NCBI RefSeq assembly: GCF_010731575.1
Contig: NZ_AP022617.1
Coordinates: forward strand, 3,968,001-4,032,000
DNA: 64,000 nucleotides
Reading direction: 5' to 3'
Source: Mycolicibacterium monacense
GTDB lineage: Bacteria; Actinomycetota; Actinomycetes; Mycobacteriales; Mycobacteriaceae
In this document: positions 54,759 to 63,592 of the stretch, in pieces
How the letters are laid out: every line of letters begins with the position of its first letter
How positions within the stretch are numbered: the stretch's first letter is position 1
Notes under the pieces: model-generated
Told to the model about the DNA's origin: nothing
Databases searched by the model: none
The model's input: only the letters and a program-made list of their open reading frames with translations
Translations under genes and position numbers: made by a program

Positions 54759-54797
54759 GGTGCTCGTGCGCAGCCCGCCCGGCTGCGCACGAGCACC
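54759..54797 (+). terminator. 17-bp perfect hairpin between WXG100 and effector genes
   Basis: Arm 54759-54775 is exactly complementary to 54781-54797 with a 5-nt loop (CGCCC). The stem is GC-rich and begins 19 nt after the WXG100 stop. There is no T-tract, so it may be a partial (I-shaped) terminator or an mRNA-stabilising 3' structure that keeps WXG100 output above effector output. The next Shine-Dalgarno sequence lies only 8 nt beyond it. Confidence 0.75.
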
Positions 54798-54818
54798 GAG
54801 TTCCCGAGGAGGATGAAC

Positions 54819-55829
54819 ATGACCGTCACCGGTGCCGATCCCGGCCAGCTCCGCACCACCGCAAGCCAATTCATCCAGGCGGCGGACCGGCTGCAGAGTT
54901 CGATGAAGGGCCTCAACGGCTTCGTGTCCAACGCGGCGATCTGGCGCGGCCCGGATTCGGAGCGGTTTCGTTCCGAGTGGAACGGCCAATCGGTGTTCGC
55001 GCTCAACGCCGCGATCAGCGCGCTGCGTTCCGGTGCGGACGTCCTGCGCCGTAACGCCGACGAGCAGGAGGACGCCAGTCGCGCAGACGGGGCCGGCAGT
55101 GCGGGAGGGCGAAGCGATACCGACGCCGCCTGTTACCCGCAGTCTCCCAGCGGGCTGAACGAGATGTGGAAGCAGCTCGAGGACACCCCGAACGGATGGG
55201 ACCCCTTCGGCCCGGACATGTCGGGGTACCGGGTGCAGAAGGTCATGGTCGACGGTGAGGAGAAGTACATCGTCTACATCGGCGGCACCGTCCTCGCCGG
55301 CAGCCAGAACTGGGGAGCGAACGTCAACGCCATCAGCGGGGGCCTGGATGACGCACAGGTCAAAGCGTTGCAAAGGCTGATACCCGCAGACGCGGAGGTC
55401 ATGTTGGTCGGCTACAGCCAGGGCGGACTCGACGCCCAGAACATCGCCGCCTCCGGGAAATTCAACGTGCAGCAGATCGTGACGTTCGGGTCGCCGGTCC
55501 GCAACGACCTCAACATCCCGGCGGTCCACCTGCAGTACGGGCAGGACATCGTGACCTCGGCGTCAGCTGTCAACCCCGGTATGTGGAGCAACGCAGCCCA
55601 GGACAGCAACGACAACGTCGAAGTCTTCTCGGCGAAGCCGAACCCGTTCACCGTCTTCGGCATCGGCGAGCATGTCGCAGGTTACGGCGAGTTGTCCGAG
55701 CAATGGGACGACGCGGTCAGCACTGACGCCGACACCCGAGCGGCCGGATCCGCCGCAGGGCTGAAGAGCTTCCAAGGTGACGTCGTCGACCAGGTCGACA
55801 TCGATGACAAGGGCAGCGGCTCCTGGTGA
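54819..55829 (+). CDS. WXG100-lipase fusion, putative T7SS effector
   Basis: The start is ATG 54819; GAGGAGG sits 6 nt before it, whereas the ATG at 54813 directly abuts that sequence. The 336 residues begin with a WXG100 domain (turn IWRGPDSERFRSEW, about 40-55). After a short linker comes an alpha/beta-hydrolase region (~115-300) with nucleophile elbow VGYSQGG, an Asp in YGQDIVTS, and a likely catalytic His in IGEHVAGY, like class 3 lipases or PE-PPE-type esterases. The fused domain should target the hydrolase to the FHA-FtsK motor. It could remodel host or competitor lipids, or its own envelope. No separate immunity gene is obvious. Confidence 0.85.
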   Translation: MTVTGADPGQLRTTASQFIQAADRLQSSMKGLNGFVSNAAIWRGPDSERFRSEWNGQSVFALNAAISALRSGADVLRRNADEQEDASRADGAGSAGGRSDTDAACYPQSPSGLNEMWKQLEDTPNGWDPFGPDMSGYRVQKVMVDGEEKYIVYIGGTVLAGSQNWGANVNAISGGLDDAQVKALQRLIPADAEVMLVGYSQGGLDAQNIAASGKFNVQQIVTFGSPVRNDLNIPAVHLQYGQDIVTSASAVNPGMWSNAAQDSNDNVEVFSAKPNPFTVFGIGEHVAGYGELSEQWDDAVSTDADTRAAGSAAGLKSFQGDVVDQVDIDDKGSGSW

Positions 55830-56740
55830 CACACCCGCAGAGCGGCTGGGCGGACCCCAATCCGCCGGACCCGCGCAACCCGCGCACCACAATCATCCTC
55901 GCGGTGTCCGGGGCGTTGTTGACGGCGCTGGTGGTCGCCGCCCTGATCGGGGTCGTGCTGTTCACCGCCGGCGACGACCAGGACGGGACGGCCGGCGAGG
56001 CCGCGCTGATCGCCGCGAACACCCCCACCGTCGACGCCTTCACCCGATCCATCCTCGTTGCACCCGTGACGATCTCGGATCAGACGGCCGCCAAGGCCGC
56101 CGAACTGCTCGAGCAGATCCCGGTCCGCGCCGACCGCGGGGTGCGGGTGGTCTCCGGTCGCCAGCCGGGCCTCTACGGCGCCACCGGCCAGATGTCTCCC
56201 TGCGATGCCGTCACCTTGGCCAACGACCTCGACGCCGACCCCGCTACCGGGCGGATCTGGGGATTGGCCCTTGGCATCACCCCGCAGCAGATCCCGCACT
56301 ACCTCAACACGTTGACCGCGGTCGTCCTGCTCTCCGACACCTGGGTGACCACCCACACGCCCGCTGACGGTGTCCCCGACCCGAAACAGGCGGTGCTGCA
56401 GGCAGGCAGCGCCGTGCTGATCGACCCGCTCGGAGTTCCCCGGGTCCGGTGCGCATCCGGCTCGCCACTGGCTCCGCCGGACAACGACACGCTGGCTCAC
56501 TACCGCCTCGATGGCGAGCAGTGGCCCGCGTTCAGCCTGCAGACCGTCGTCGCGGTCAAGTACGCCGCCACCGACAACTCCGGCGCGGCAGCTGAATTCA
56601 CCCTCACCGATGTCGACACCGGCCGGCAGATCGTCCAGCCTGCCGGCGGCGTCATCGACCTCGGCGGTGCGTCGGTACCGCTGCCCGATCCCGCGGTCAT
56701 GAACATCCCGCCCGACCGTCCAGAGAGTAGGAACCGATGA
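55826..56740 (+). CDS. DUF6777-type membrane-anchored protein
   Basis: The GTG overlaps the lipase stop (GTGA) and the product is 304 residues. A Pro-rich cytoplasmic N-terminus is followed by one membrane helix (TIILAVSGALLTALVVAALIGVVLFT, about 23-48). The extracytoplasmic domain has DUF6777 features (MSPCDAVTLANDLDADPAT, LTAVVLLSDTWVTTHTPADG, VLQAGSAVLID, PRVRCASGSPLAPP) and a Cys pair. The family is widespread in actinobacteria without known function. Tight coupling suggests a structural or effector-binding role in this secretion locus. Confidence 0.8.
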   Translation: MTHPQSGWADPNPPDPRNPRTTIILAVSGALLTALVVAALIGVVLFTAGDDQDGTAGEAALIAANTPTVDAFTRSILVAPVTISDQTAAKAAELLEQIPVRADRGVRVVSGRQPGLYGATGQMSPCDAVTLANDLDADPATGRIWGLALGITPQQIPHYLNTLTAVVLLSDTWVTTHTPADGVPDPKQAVLQAGSAVLIDPLGVPRVRCASGSPLAPPDNDTLAHYRLDGEQWPAFSLQTVVAVKYAATDNSGAAAEFTLTDVDTGRQIVQPAGGVIDLGGASVPLPDPAVMNIPPDRPESRNR

Positions 56741-57513
56741 ACCCGAACGGACACGCCGACTACCTTCGCCAGGCCGAGCAGCACTTCAGCGCGGGCACCC
56801 CGCCGAATGCCCGGCCGATCGGGGGCACCACCAGCAACGCTGAGCATCAGAATATCGCCCTGCTCCCCGGTGAAGACTCCGTGTTTGCAGGCGATTTCAC
56901 GCCGTCACCATTGCTGCGCCACATCAAGACCGGTCTGGTGGTCACAGGTGAGCGCGTCATCGTCCGGCACCCGCAGTATCTGCTGTTCGTGATCCGGGTC
57001 GGACACACGGAGTCGAGCACGCCGCTCAGACACGTCTCGAGCACGACCGTCGGCCGCCAATTGTCGCAGCGGCGGGTGCTGTCTGCCGCCGTCGCCGGTT
57101 TTGTCGGGTTCACCATGTTGACGTCGAGCTTCGGCATGATGGGGATGGGCCCACTCGGCCCGCTGCTGCTGCTCGTCGCGTTCGGCTTGCTCGGGTTCGC
57201 GGCGTTCCAGTTGTGGATGGCACGCGGCCTCGCGCTGATCGTCACCCACAGCGGGGGCGGAGCGCTGCGCGTCGATGTCGACAAGGTCGAGTATCCGCAC
57301 ATGCTCGAAGCGGAAAGCGTGATCCAGCAACTTCTCTCAACGCCGACACCGGCGCCGGCGCCCCGCGCGTCGTCTCCGATCTCTCCGTCCCGCGAAGCTC
57401 CCGCCCCGCCGGCGCAGCAGCCGTTCGCCACGCGGACCCGTCCACCCGCACAGCCGACGCCGCCCGCGCAGTACCCGCGGCCTGTCACCCCGCCGTCGAT
57501 CTGGCGTGGTTAA
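56737..57513 (+). CDS. Membrane protein with PH-like domain and Pro-rich tail
   Basis: The ATG overlaps the DUF6777 stop (ATGA). The 258-residue product has a PH/bPH2-like region at ~60-110 (HIKTGLVVTGERVIVRHPQY), then two helices (VLSAAVAGFVGFTML; LGPLLLLVAFGLLGFAAFQL). A second strand-rich segment follows, and then a disordered Pro/Ala tail ending PPSIWRG. It is last in the plus-strand set; its stop codon overlaps the stop of the convergent gene. Confidence 0.7.
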   Translation: MNPNGHADYLRQAEQHFSAGTPPNARPIGGTTSNAEHQNIALLPGEDSVFAGDFTPSPLLRHIKTGLVVTGERVIVRHPQYLLFVIRVGHTESSTPLRHVSSTTVGRQLSQRRVLSAAVAGFVGFTMLTSSFGMMGMGPLGPLLLLVAFGLLGFAAFQLWMARGLALIVTHSGGGALRVDVDKVEYPHMLEAESVIQQLLSTPTPAPAPRASSPISPSREAPAPPAQQPFATRTRPPAQPTPPAQYPRPVTPPSIWRG

Positions 57514-58022
57514 CGCCTCTGGTGTTCGAGAATCAGCTCCACGGACACCGGTTCCGCCCCTCGCCGTACGGTGAGTGTGTTCGCGCGTACGCGGATGACG
57601 GTCGTGTCGCCGGTGCTGTCGAAACCGCCCGGGACCGCCGCCACGGCGACCCCTGACGTCGTCGCTCCGTCGGCGAGCCGTGCGCCGGTGTAGTAATGGG
57701 ACTGGAAGATGCCCGCCGACCGGCACACCACGAACACGGTGTGCTCGGTGCGGCCGATCATGACCATGCCCTCGTGAGACTGGCACCGCGCGGGATGATC
57801 CACGAAGCCGAGGATGTCGGCGCCGCCCACCTCGCCAAAACCGGTTATGGCGCTGACATGCCCGGTGCCGGAGGATGATTCGACCCCCGGTTCATCTCTC
57901 GTCGCAACGTAGAAGACCGCGGCGGAGGTCACCACGAGCGCGGCGGTGGTCACTGCGCTGCCGACGACCCGCCAGAGTCCGTCGCTGCCGACCGACCCCG
58001 CCGTGTCCGGATCCGGGCGCAT
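57510..58022 (-). CDS. Membrane-anchored hypothetical protein downstream of the sensor kinase
   Basis: The start is placed at ATG 58022 because the membrane helix (VVGSAVTTAALVVTSAAVFYVA) then falls at residues ~20-41; an upstream reading to 58142 adds Arg-rich sequence. The 170-residue product has an extracytoplasmic domain with a Cys pair (ARCQSHEG and VVCRSAG) and beta strands. It lies 57 nt after the histidine kinase on the same strand and may be an accessory sensor part. No family was recognised. Confidence 0.6.
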   Translation of the reverse strand: MRPDPDTAGSVGSDGLWRVVGSAVTTAALVVTSAAVFYVATRDEPGVESSSGTGHVSAITGFGEVGGADILGFVDHPARCQSHEGMVMIGRTEHTVFVVCRSAGIFQSHYYTGARLADGATTSGVAVAAVPGGFDSTGDTTVIRVRANTLTVRRGAEPVSVELILEHQRR

Positions 58023-58078
58023 GACCGGATCGTAGGGAGGGACCGCGGTAGATGTCTGTCGGCTGTTCGGGCGACCGG

Positions 58079-60316
58079 CTAGTTCTGTGCGCCGGCGTCG
58101 ACACGCTGCCGGATCGTCAACCACGCCGTCTGCCCCGACCACATCAGTTCGGCGCCGTCGACGTCGATGTCGCGGCCCGCATCGCCCGGGGCCACCTCGC
58201 AGACGACACTGACCGTGACCTCGTCGGCCGCGGCGGTGACGACGACGCGCGCGGATACCGTGGCCAGCGCGATCACCTGCTCGACCCGGCGCACGATGCG
58301 GTCGACGTCAGCAGGGTCGTAGGGCGGGAGATCACCATCGAAATGCACGGTGACCTCGACACCGCGGTCTTCGGCGGCCTCGATCAGCGAGCGGATCTCG
58401 AACAGCAGCGGATGATCCGCCCGGAGTCGGTCGAACAACGTTCTCAGGCGCCGGGATTCGGCCCTGGCCCGCCGACGCATCTCGGAGGTCACCGGCTCGC
58501 CTCGGCTCAGCGCGCGCAGCAGCGGGATGACGCCGGCCATGATGTCGGCGTACCGCTTGAGGTGGTCCGCCTGCAGCGCGGCCGCGACCTTCTCGGCTGT
58601 GACGACCTGTAGCAGGTTGTCGTGTTCGGCCCGCGCGTCGCGCGCGGCCCGGGCGGCCCACGAGATGAACAGCGTCGCGAACATCTGCGGGATCAGCGCC
58701 CCCGCGAGGCTGAGGCCGAGGAAGACCAGCATGGGCTTACCGGGGTCACGGACGAACGCGATGATCGCCGGGCCGCACCAGTAGGCCAGCAGCGTGCCCG
58801 CAGCACGCCGGGTGTCCCACCTCAACAACAGCGGCAGTAGACAGAAGCCGACCGCGGCGAGCGCCCAGTTGGCGTGGGTGGTCAGCTCCCGGGTGGTCAG
58901 TAGCGCCGGCTGCAGGAACGCGATGACCGCCAGGACGCCCGCCGCGACCCACGCGGGGCGCCGCTCCCGGTAGAACACGGCGGGCACCGATGTCAGTGCG
59001 CACAGGCCCGCGAGCGCGATGAGCCCGAGCTGGGCGTCGCCGTGTCGTTCGTAGGCAGCGATGGGTGGGGCCGCGGTGGCGAGACCGATGATCGCGTACG
59101 CGGTCAGCGCCAAGGTGTACGCCGCGCGCAGCCTGCCGATGAGGCGGTCGGCGCCGGTGGCCGCGTCGACGGACGCCGCGATGGGCCGATGGGCGGGCCA
59201 GGACAGCTCGGCGACGGTGCCCTGGGCGGGCGCCGAGCGTATCGACCCGCTGCCGCCGACACGGTTCATCCGGCCCACGATGGACGCGCGGATGCCGTGG
59301 CCCGACAGTCCCGCGCCAGGCGTGAAACCGATGCCGTCGTCGGCGATGGTGACCCGGTCGTCCGCGACGTCGATCCGGATAGTCTTCGCGTCTGCGTGCC
59401 GGTCGACGTTATTGGTCACCTCGCGTGCCGCCGACACGATCGCGCCGGCGAGGTCGCCGCGCAACCACAGCTGCTGACGGCCGGTGAACTGCACCGCCGT
59501 CCGCAGGAACGCGGTCTCCCTGCGGAGCACCTCGACGATGTCGACGGTGAGCGCCGGCGAGGTCCAGGGCGGGTTCTCCAGCAGTTCGAGGTCGCGACGG
59601 GCCTGGGCCGCGAGTCGCTCGTCGGCAACCTGGGCGCCCTGACCGACCATCAGCAGGGTTGCGGCCGCCGTATCATGAAGCAGCGCAAGCTGTTCCCGGT
59701 CATAGTTTCGTCGTGCCGCCGACACACTGCGGGCGATCTCCGCCGCCTGCCGCTCGTCGTGGGCCCGGTCGACCGCGCCCGCGATCCGCCACGACATCAT
59801 GCGGATGACGGTCGTCGCCACCCATCCGGCGACCAGGTAGTAGAGGTCGGCCACCCGGCCGACGTCGTCCCACCCGACGACCTGCGCTGTCCCCCACCCG
59901 TAGGCGGACACGATCACCACCGTCATCGGAGTCGCCAGACCCGGCCGGATCTCGATGACGAATGTCGCCAGTGCGACGCCGACGATCGTCTCGGCGGCGT
60001 TGTGGGTCTCGAATGCGGCGGCGCCGCCGGCGATCATCCCGACACTGCACCCCACCGCGACGATCCAGCAGAAGTCCGCGGCGGTGAACTGCCATAGTTG
60101 CGACCGGGTCGCCAACCGGTAGACCGACCAAAGCCCGAGCAGGATCAGGAGCAGCCGTCCGGACGGGTGCGCGGCGACGTCCCCGTCGGCCACCGCCGCG
60201 AGCACGGCGACCACCAGGCTGGTGGTGTGCCGGACGAGCAGGCACACCAAACCGACGCGACGGGACAGGTGACGGCGGGCCGGACCGGCTCCCCCGACCC
60301 TAAGCGCGGTACTCAC
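58079..60316 (-). CDS. Double-module sensor histidine kinase
   Basis: The start is GTG 60316, giving 745 residues. The front half has six or so membrane helices (about 25-180), a HisKA_3-type dimer helix with phospho-acceptor His ~214 (LALLHDTAAATLLM) and an HATPase domain (REVTNNVDRHADA; DDGIGF; GHGI). The back half repeats the plan: five or six more helices (~395-560), a helical hairpin (EKVAAALQADHLKRYADIMAG) with no clear His-Asp box, and an HATPase-like end that lacks the glycine boxes. It is a paralogue of the divergent kinase at 60566, and probably signals to the LuxR-type regulator near 64 kb. Confidence 0.85.
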   Translation of the reverse strand: MSTALRVGGAGPARRHLSRRVGLVCLLVRHTTSLVVAVLAAVADGDVAAHPSGRLLLILLGLWSVYRLATRSQLWQFTAADFCWIVAVGCSVGMIAGGAAAFETHNAAETIVGVALATFVIEIRPGLATPMTVVIVSAYGWGTAQVVGWDDVGRVADLYYLVAGWVATTVIRMMSWRIAGAVDRAHDERQAAEIARSVSAARRNYDREQLALLHDTAAATLLMVGQGAQVADERLAAQARRDLELLENPPWTSPALTVDIVEVLRRETAFLRTAVQFTGRQQLWLRGDLAGAIVSAAREVTNNVDRHADAKTIRIDVADDRVTIADDGIGFTPGAGLSGHGIRASIVGRMNRVGGSGSIRSAPAQGTVAELSWPAHRPIAASVDAATGADRLIGRLRAAYTLALTAYAIIGLATAAPPIAAYERHGDAQLGLIALAGLCALTSVPAVFYRERRPAWVAAGVLAVIAFLQPALLTTRELTTHANWALAAVGFCLLPLLLRWDTRRAAGTLLAYWCGPAIIAFVRDPGKPMLVFLGLSLAGALIPQMFATLFISWAARAARDARAEHDNLLQVVTAEKVAAALQADHLKRYADIMAGVIPLLRALSRGEPVTSEMRRRARAESRRLRTLFDRLRADHPLLFEIRSLIEAAEDRGVEVTVHFDGDLPPYDPADVDRIVRRVEQVIALATVSARVVVTAAADEVTVSVVCEVAPGDAGRDIDVDGAELMWSGQTAWLTIRQRVDAGAQN

Positions 60317-60565
60317 GCTGGCTAGTCACCCCAGTAGTTCACGATGCCGACCGCGGCACACACCTGCGGTGCGCTCAAGGCAAAGCTAAACCGAGTCGCG
60401 GCGGTGTGCGCGGCCTTCGGAGATGACCGACGGAAATTCCTCCGATCGACCGACAGTGACGCCCTTGGACCGGCGCCTCGCAGCCCATAGACTCACGCAC
60501 GGCAAACCCTTGTGCCCGCGCCGGTTGCATCGCAGGCGCGCGTCCGCCGCCCGTCGAAGGCAGGT
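60317..60565. promoter_or_regulatory. Shared divergent promoter region of the two kinases
   Basis: The 249 nt between the two oppositely directed kinase starts must contain both promoters. No clear -10 or operator palindrome was picked out by eye. Confidence 0.4.
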
Positions 60566-62815
60566 GTGGTCATCAGGCTTTCCACCGTCGACGGCCCTTC
60601 CTCCGTCGACGACGTGTCGCGGCAGCACCTGATGCGACGCGCCGCGACCGTCGGCCTGCTCATGCGGCATTGCGTGAACGCCGGCGTCGCCGCGATCGCA
60701 CTCGCCGAGCCCGCCTCAGGTGTGGCCCCGGCGGGGCGGTGGCTGCTGACCGGTGTGCTGCTGTGGTCGTTGTTGCGGACAGTGACCCGCTCCCAGTCCT
60801 ACGCCGTCACCTTGATCGACTTCGGCGTCACCCTGGTCGTCTGTGCCGGAATCCCGCTGCTGGTCGCCGATCCCGGCTTCTACCTGACCAACAGCGCTCC
60901 GCAGGCCATCGCCGGCACCGCCGTGGTCAGCTTCGCGGTGTCGCTACCGGCGGCGGTCACGTTGCCGATGAGCGTCGCCATCGCCGCGACGTATGCCGCA
61001 GGCACGGCTGAAGTCGTCGGACCCGAACAGGTGTGGTCGGTGCTCGCGGTGTACTACTTCGCGCTGCAGTGGGTCACCGCGTCGTTGATCCGGGCGATGT
61101 TGCTGCACGTGGCCGGCACGGTCGACAACGCCCGCCGGGCCCGCGAGGCCGCTCAGCTGGCGCGCGAGGTCGACGAGGCGGTGCGGGCGTTCGAGCGCGA
61201 GCAACTCGCGCTGCTGCACGACACCGCCGCGTCGACGCTGCTGATGGTCGGCCAGGGTGCCGACCTGCCGCCCGAGCGGCTCGCCGCGCAGGCGCGCCGC
61301 GATCTCGACCTCCTGCGCGAGGGGCCCTGGCCTCCCACCCCGGCGCGCGTGGACGTGGTCGGGGCGCTGCGCACCGTCATCGCCCACGCCCGGACGCCCA
61401 CGCATCTCGAGGGGCGCGAACAACTCCGGGTCGACGGTGAGGTGGCGCAGGCGGTCATCGCGGCGACCAGGGAGGCGTTGAACAACGTCGACCGCCACGC
61501 CCGCGCGACCAAGGCACGCATCGTGATCGGTGACGACTCCGTGTCGGTGCTCGACGACGGCGTGGGGTTCGACCAGGCCTGCGCGGCCCGCGGGCACGGT
61601 ATCGCGGAGTCGGTGTCCGCGCGCATGACGCGGGCGGGCGGATCGGCGTCGGTGCGGTCCGCGCCGGGTGAGGGCACCAGCATCGTGCTGAGCTGGTCTG
61701 CGCGGCCCGACCCGCAGGCGCCACCGCCGGTCGCCGATCCCGACGGTCTCATCGACCGGGTCCGGCTGATCTATGGAACGGCGTTGACGGCGTACGCAAT
61801 CGCGAACCTCGTCACGACCGTGCCGTACGGGGTGGCCCAGGCCGGGCATCCGACGGTGCAGACCGCACTCGGCGTCGTCGCCGGAATCTGCGCACTGCTC
61901 GCACTTCCCGCGCTGCGTGGCCGTCCGTGGATTCCGGTGTGGCTGAACCTCGCCACACTGGCCGGCGTCATGCTCACCCAGATGACGCTGCTGGCACCGG
62001 AAAAGACCGGCACTCAGGCCGACTGGGTGCAGGGCGGGGTCGGCTGGTGTGTGCTGCTGCAGGTGCTGCCCATGCGCACCCGACACGGGGTCGTGATCCT
62101 CACCGGCTTCTGGCTGGCAGCGGCCGCCGTCGAGGTCGGGCGCTATCCGACGGGCAACGCCCTGGTCAACATCGGCCTGGGGACCGCGAGCATCCTGGGT
62201 GTGCAGCTGTTCGCGTTGATGTTCGACGGACTGATGCGCGACGCCGCCGCGGATGTGCACGCCGATGTCGCGGCCCACCGTCGGCTGGTCGTCGCCGAGC
62301 GCGTGGCCCGCGCCGTGGCCGAGGACAACCGGCGCCGGTACGCCACCCTCATCGCCAGCGTCGTTCCGCTGCTGCAGCGGCTGGGCGACGGTGAGCCGGT
62401 CACGGACTCCATGCAGCGCGAGGCCCGCGCCGAATCACGAAGGCTGCGAGCACTGTTCGATCAGTCGAACAGCCTCGCTCATCCGGTGATACAGCGGCTG
62501 CGCCCCGCGATCGACGCCGCCGAGGCTTGGGGTGTCGACGTGACCGTCGACACCGGCAGCGATCTGCCGCCGCTGGACGATGCGGCCGCCGCCGCCCTGG
62601 CCGCGCCGTTGGACACCGTGCTGTCGGCCGATATCTCGAGCGCTCACGTGGTGCTGGGCGCCGCCGGTGATTCGGTGAGCCTGAGCGTGGTGTGCCGCGG
62701 CGTCGTCGATCCGCCCGCCTTGGCGGCCGCGGTGACCGTCCACGGCGGCGACGTCGTCGTCACCGACGACACGGTGTGGTTGATCGTCGAGCGGTCCCGC
62801 GCGGCGACGCCGTGA
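60566..62815 (+). CDS. Double-module sensor histidine kinase, paralogue
   Basis: The start is GTG 60566 (GAAGG upstream); a reading from 60512 adds 18 basic residues. The product is 749 residues. The architecture equals the divergent kinase: helices ~35-190; His ~218 in LALLHDTAASTLLM; N-box REALNNVDRHARA (about 301) and DDGVGF (about 331); a second membrane block ~400-565; a helical segment ~575-640; and a degenerate ATPase-like end (~650-749). NarL-type partner regulators are expected for HisKA_3 kinases. The matched pair suggests heterodimer sensing, with the second halves acting as inactive regulatory partners (inference). Confidence 0.85.
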   Translation: MVIRLSTVDGPSSVDDVSRQHLMRRAATVGLLMRHCVNAGVAAIALAEPASGVAPAGRWLLTGVLLWSLLRTVTRSQSYAVTLIDFGVTLVVCAGIPLLVADPGFYLTNSAPQAIAGTAVVSFAVSLPAAVTLPMSVAIAATYAAGTAEVVGPEQVWSVLAVYYFALQWVTASLIRAMLLHVAGTVDNARRAREAAQLAREVDEAVRAFEREQLALLHDTAASTLLMVGQGADLPPERLAAQARRDLDLLREGPWPPTPARVDVVGALRTVIAHARTPTHLEGREQLRVDGEVAQAVIAATREALNNVDRHARATKARIVIGDDSVSVLDDGVGFDQACAARGHGIAESVSARMTRAGGSASVRSAPGEGTSIVLSWSARPDPQAPPPVADPDGLIDRVRLIYGTALTAYAIANLVTTVPYGVAQAGHPTVQTALGVVAGICALLALPALRGRPWIPVWLNLATLAGVMLTQMTLLAPEKTGTQADWVQGGVGWCVLLQVLPMRTRHGVVILTGFWLAAAAVEVGRYPTGNALVNIGLGTASILGVQLFALMFDGLMRDAAADVHADVAAHRRLVVAERVARAVAEDNRRRYATLIASVVPLLQRLGDGEPVTDSMQREARAESRRLRALFDQSNSLAHPVIQRLRPAIDAAEAWGVDVTVDTGSDLPPLDDAAAAALAAPLDTVLSADISSAHVVLGAAGDSVSLSVVCRGVVDPPALAAAVTVHGGDVVVTDDTVWLIVERSRAATP

Positions 62816-62821
62816 ACGCGG

Positions 62822-63037
62822 TCAGCTGGTCCGCCGTGACATCCGGAGTCGGCCCGGTTCCACGAGGGGCCGGGCATCCACTTCGTGAATGGTCGGGCTG
62901 AAGCCCGCCATATCCTGTCGGACAACATGTTCGGTGCGCGCCCGGCCACGCCGGCGGCAGAATTCGACGTTGCCCCACACCGTCGTGCTCACGATGCCGA
63001 GACCGATCAGCGCCCAGCTGAGTGCCGTCGCCGTCAT
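62822..63037 (-). CDS. Small single-helix membrane protein
   Basis: ATG 63037 overlaps the stop of the gene upstream (ATGA), giving 71 residues. One N-terminal membrane helix (ALSWALIGLGIVSTTVWG) is followed by a basic tail. No family was recognised. It is coupled to the 151-residue gene before it and convergent with the sensor kinase. Confidence 0.6.
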   Translation of the reverse strand: MTATALSWALIGLGIVSTTVWGNVEFCRRRGRARTEHVVRQDMAGFSPTIHEVDARPLVEPGRLRMSRRTS

Positions 63038-63489
63038 GGCCAGGACACCCGTTCGAGCAGCACGGCGGTGCTCATGGGGTCGAACCGGGCCAGCGCACCC
63101 GCCAGTTCCCGCGCGTACCGCTTGTAGATGTCGTGGCCCAGCGACCAGGTCACCGCGGGAACCCAAGACGCGATGTTGTTGCGCGCCAACCCACCACAGA
63201 CATGGGTACTCAGGCTGGTCGAGCCGTCGTCGAGCTGGGTGATGGCGACGTCGAAGGACATCAGCTCGGCGTGGGCGATTCGAGTGCGCACGGAGAAGGA
63301 CAGCCGGCCGGGCGCCGCACCCTCGAATCTTATGAACGCCTTGGGGAACCCGCCCTGCACCTCTTCGCTGACGTCACGGGCGAGATGAGCGATGCGGTCC
63401 GGCTCGATGCATGTCTGCGCCCGGAAGCTCGCGCCCTGTTGGGCGGCGGGGGCGGTCATCGACGCTCCGATCGTCCGGGTTTCGCTCAT
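63034..63489 (-). CDS. Hypothetical protein, possibly SRPBCC-like
   Basis: This 151-residue protein starts at ATG 63489. The strands IRFEGAAPGRLSFSVRTRIA, LMSFDVAITQL and TSLSTHVCGG alternate in a way that fits a START/SRPBCC-like barrel, with a C-terminal helix, but this is not certain. It lies between the response regulator and the small membrane protein on the minus strand and could be part of that operon. Confidence 0.55.
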   Translation of the reverse strand: MSETRTIGASMTAPAAQQGASFRAQTCIEPDRIAHLARDVSEEVQGGFPKAFIRFEGAAPGRLSFSVRTRIAHAELMSFDVAITQLDDGSTSLSTHVCGGLARNNIASWVPAVTWSLGHDIYKRYARELAGALARFDPMSTAVLLERVSWP

Positions 63490-63592
63490 TCGGAACGTTA
63501 CGGAACGCGGCGGCGCGCGTCTGTCGCTCGAACGGTCGACACGGAAACCACGGCTGCGCCGAATACGCGGGCCGCGCTGGGCTTCTCGCCTT

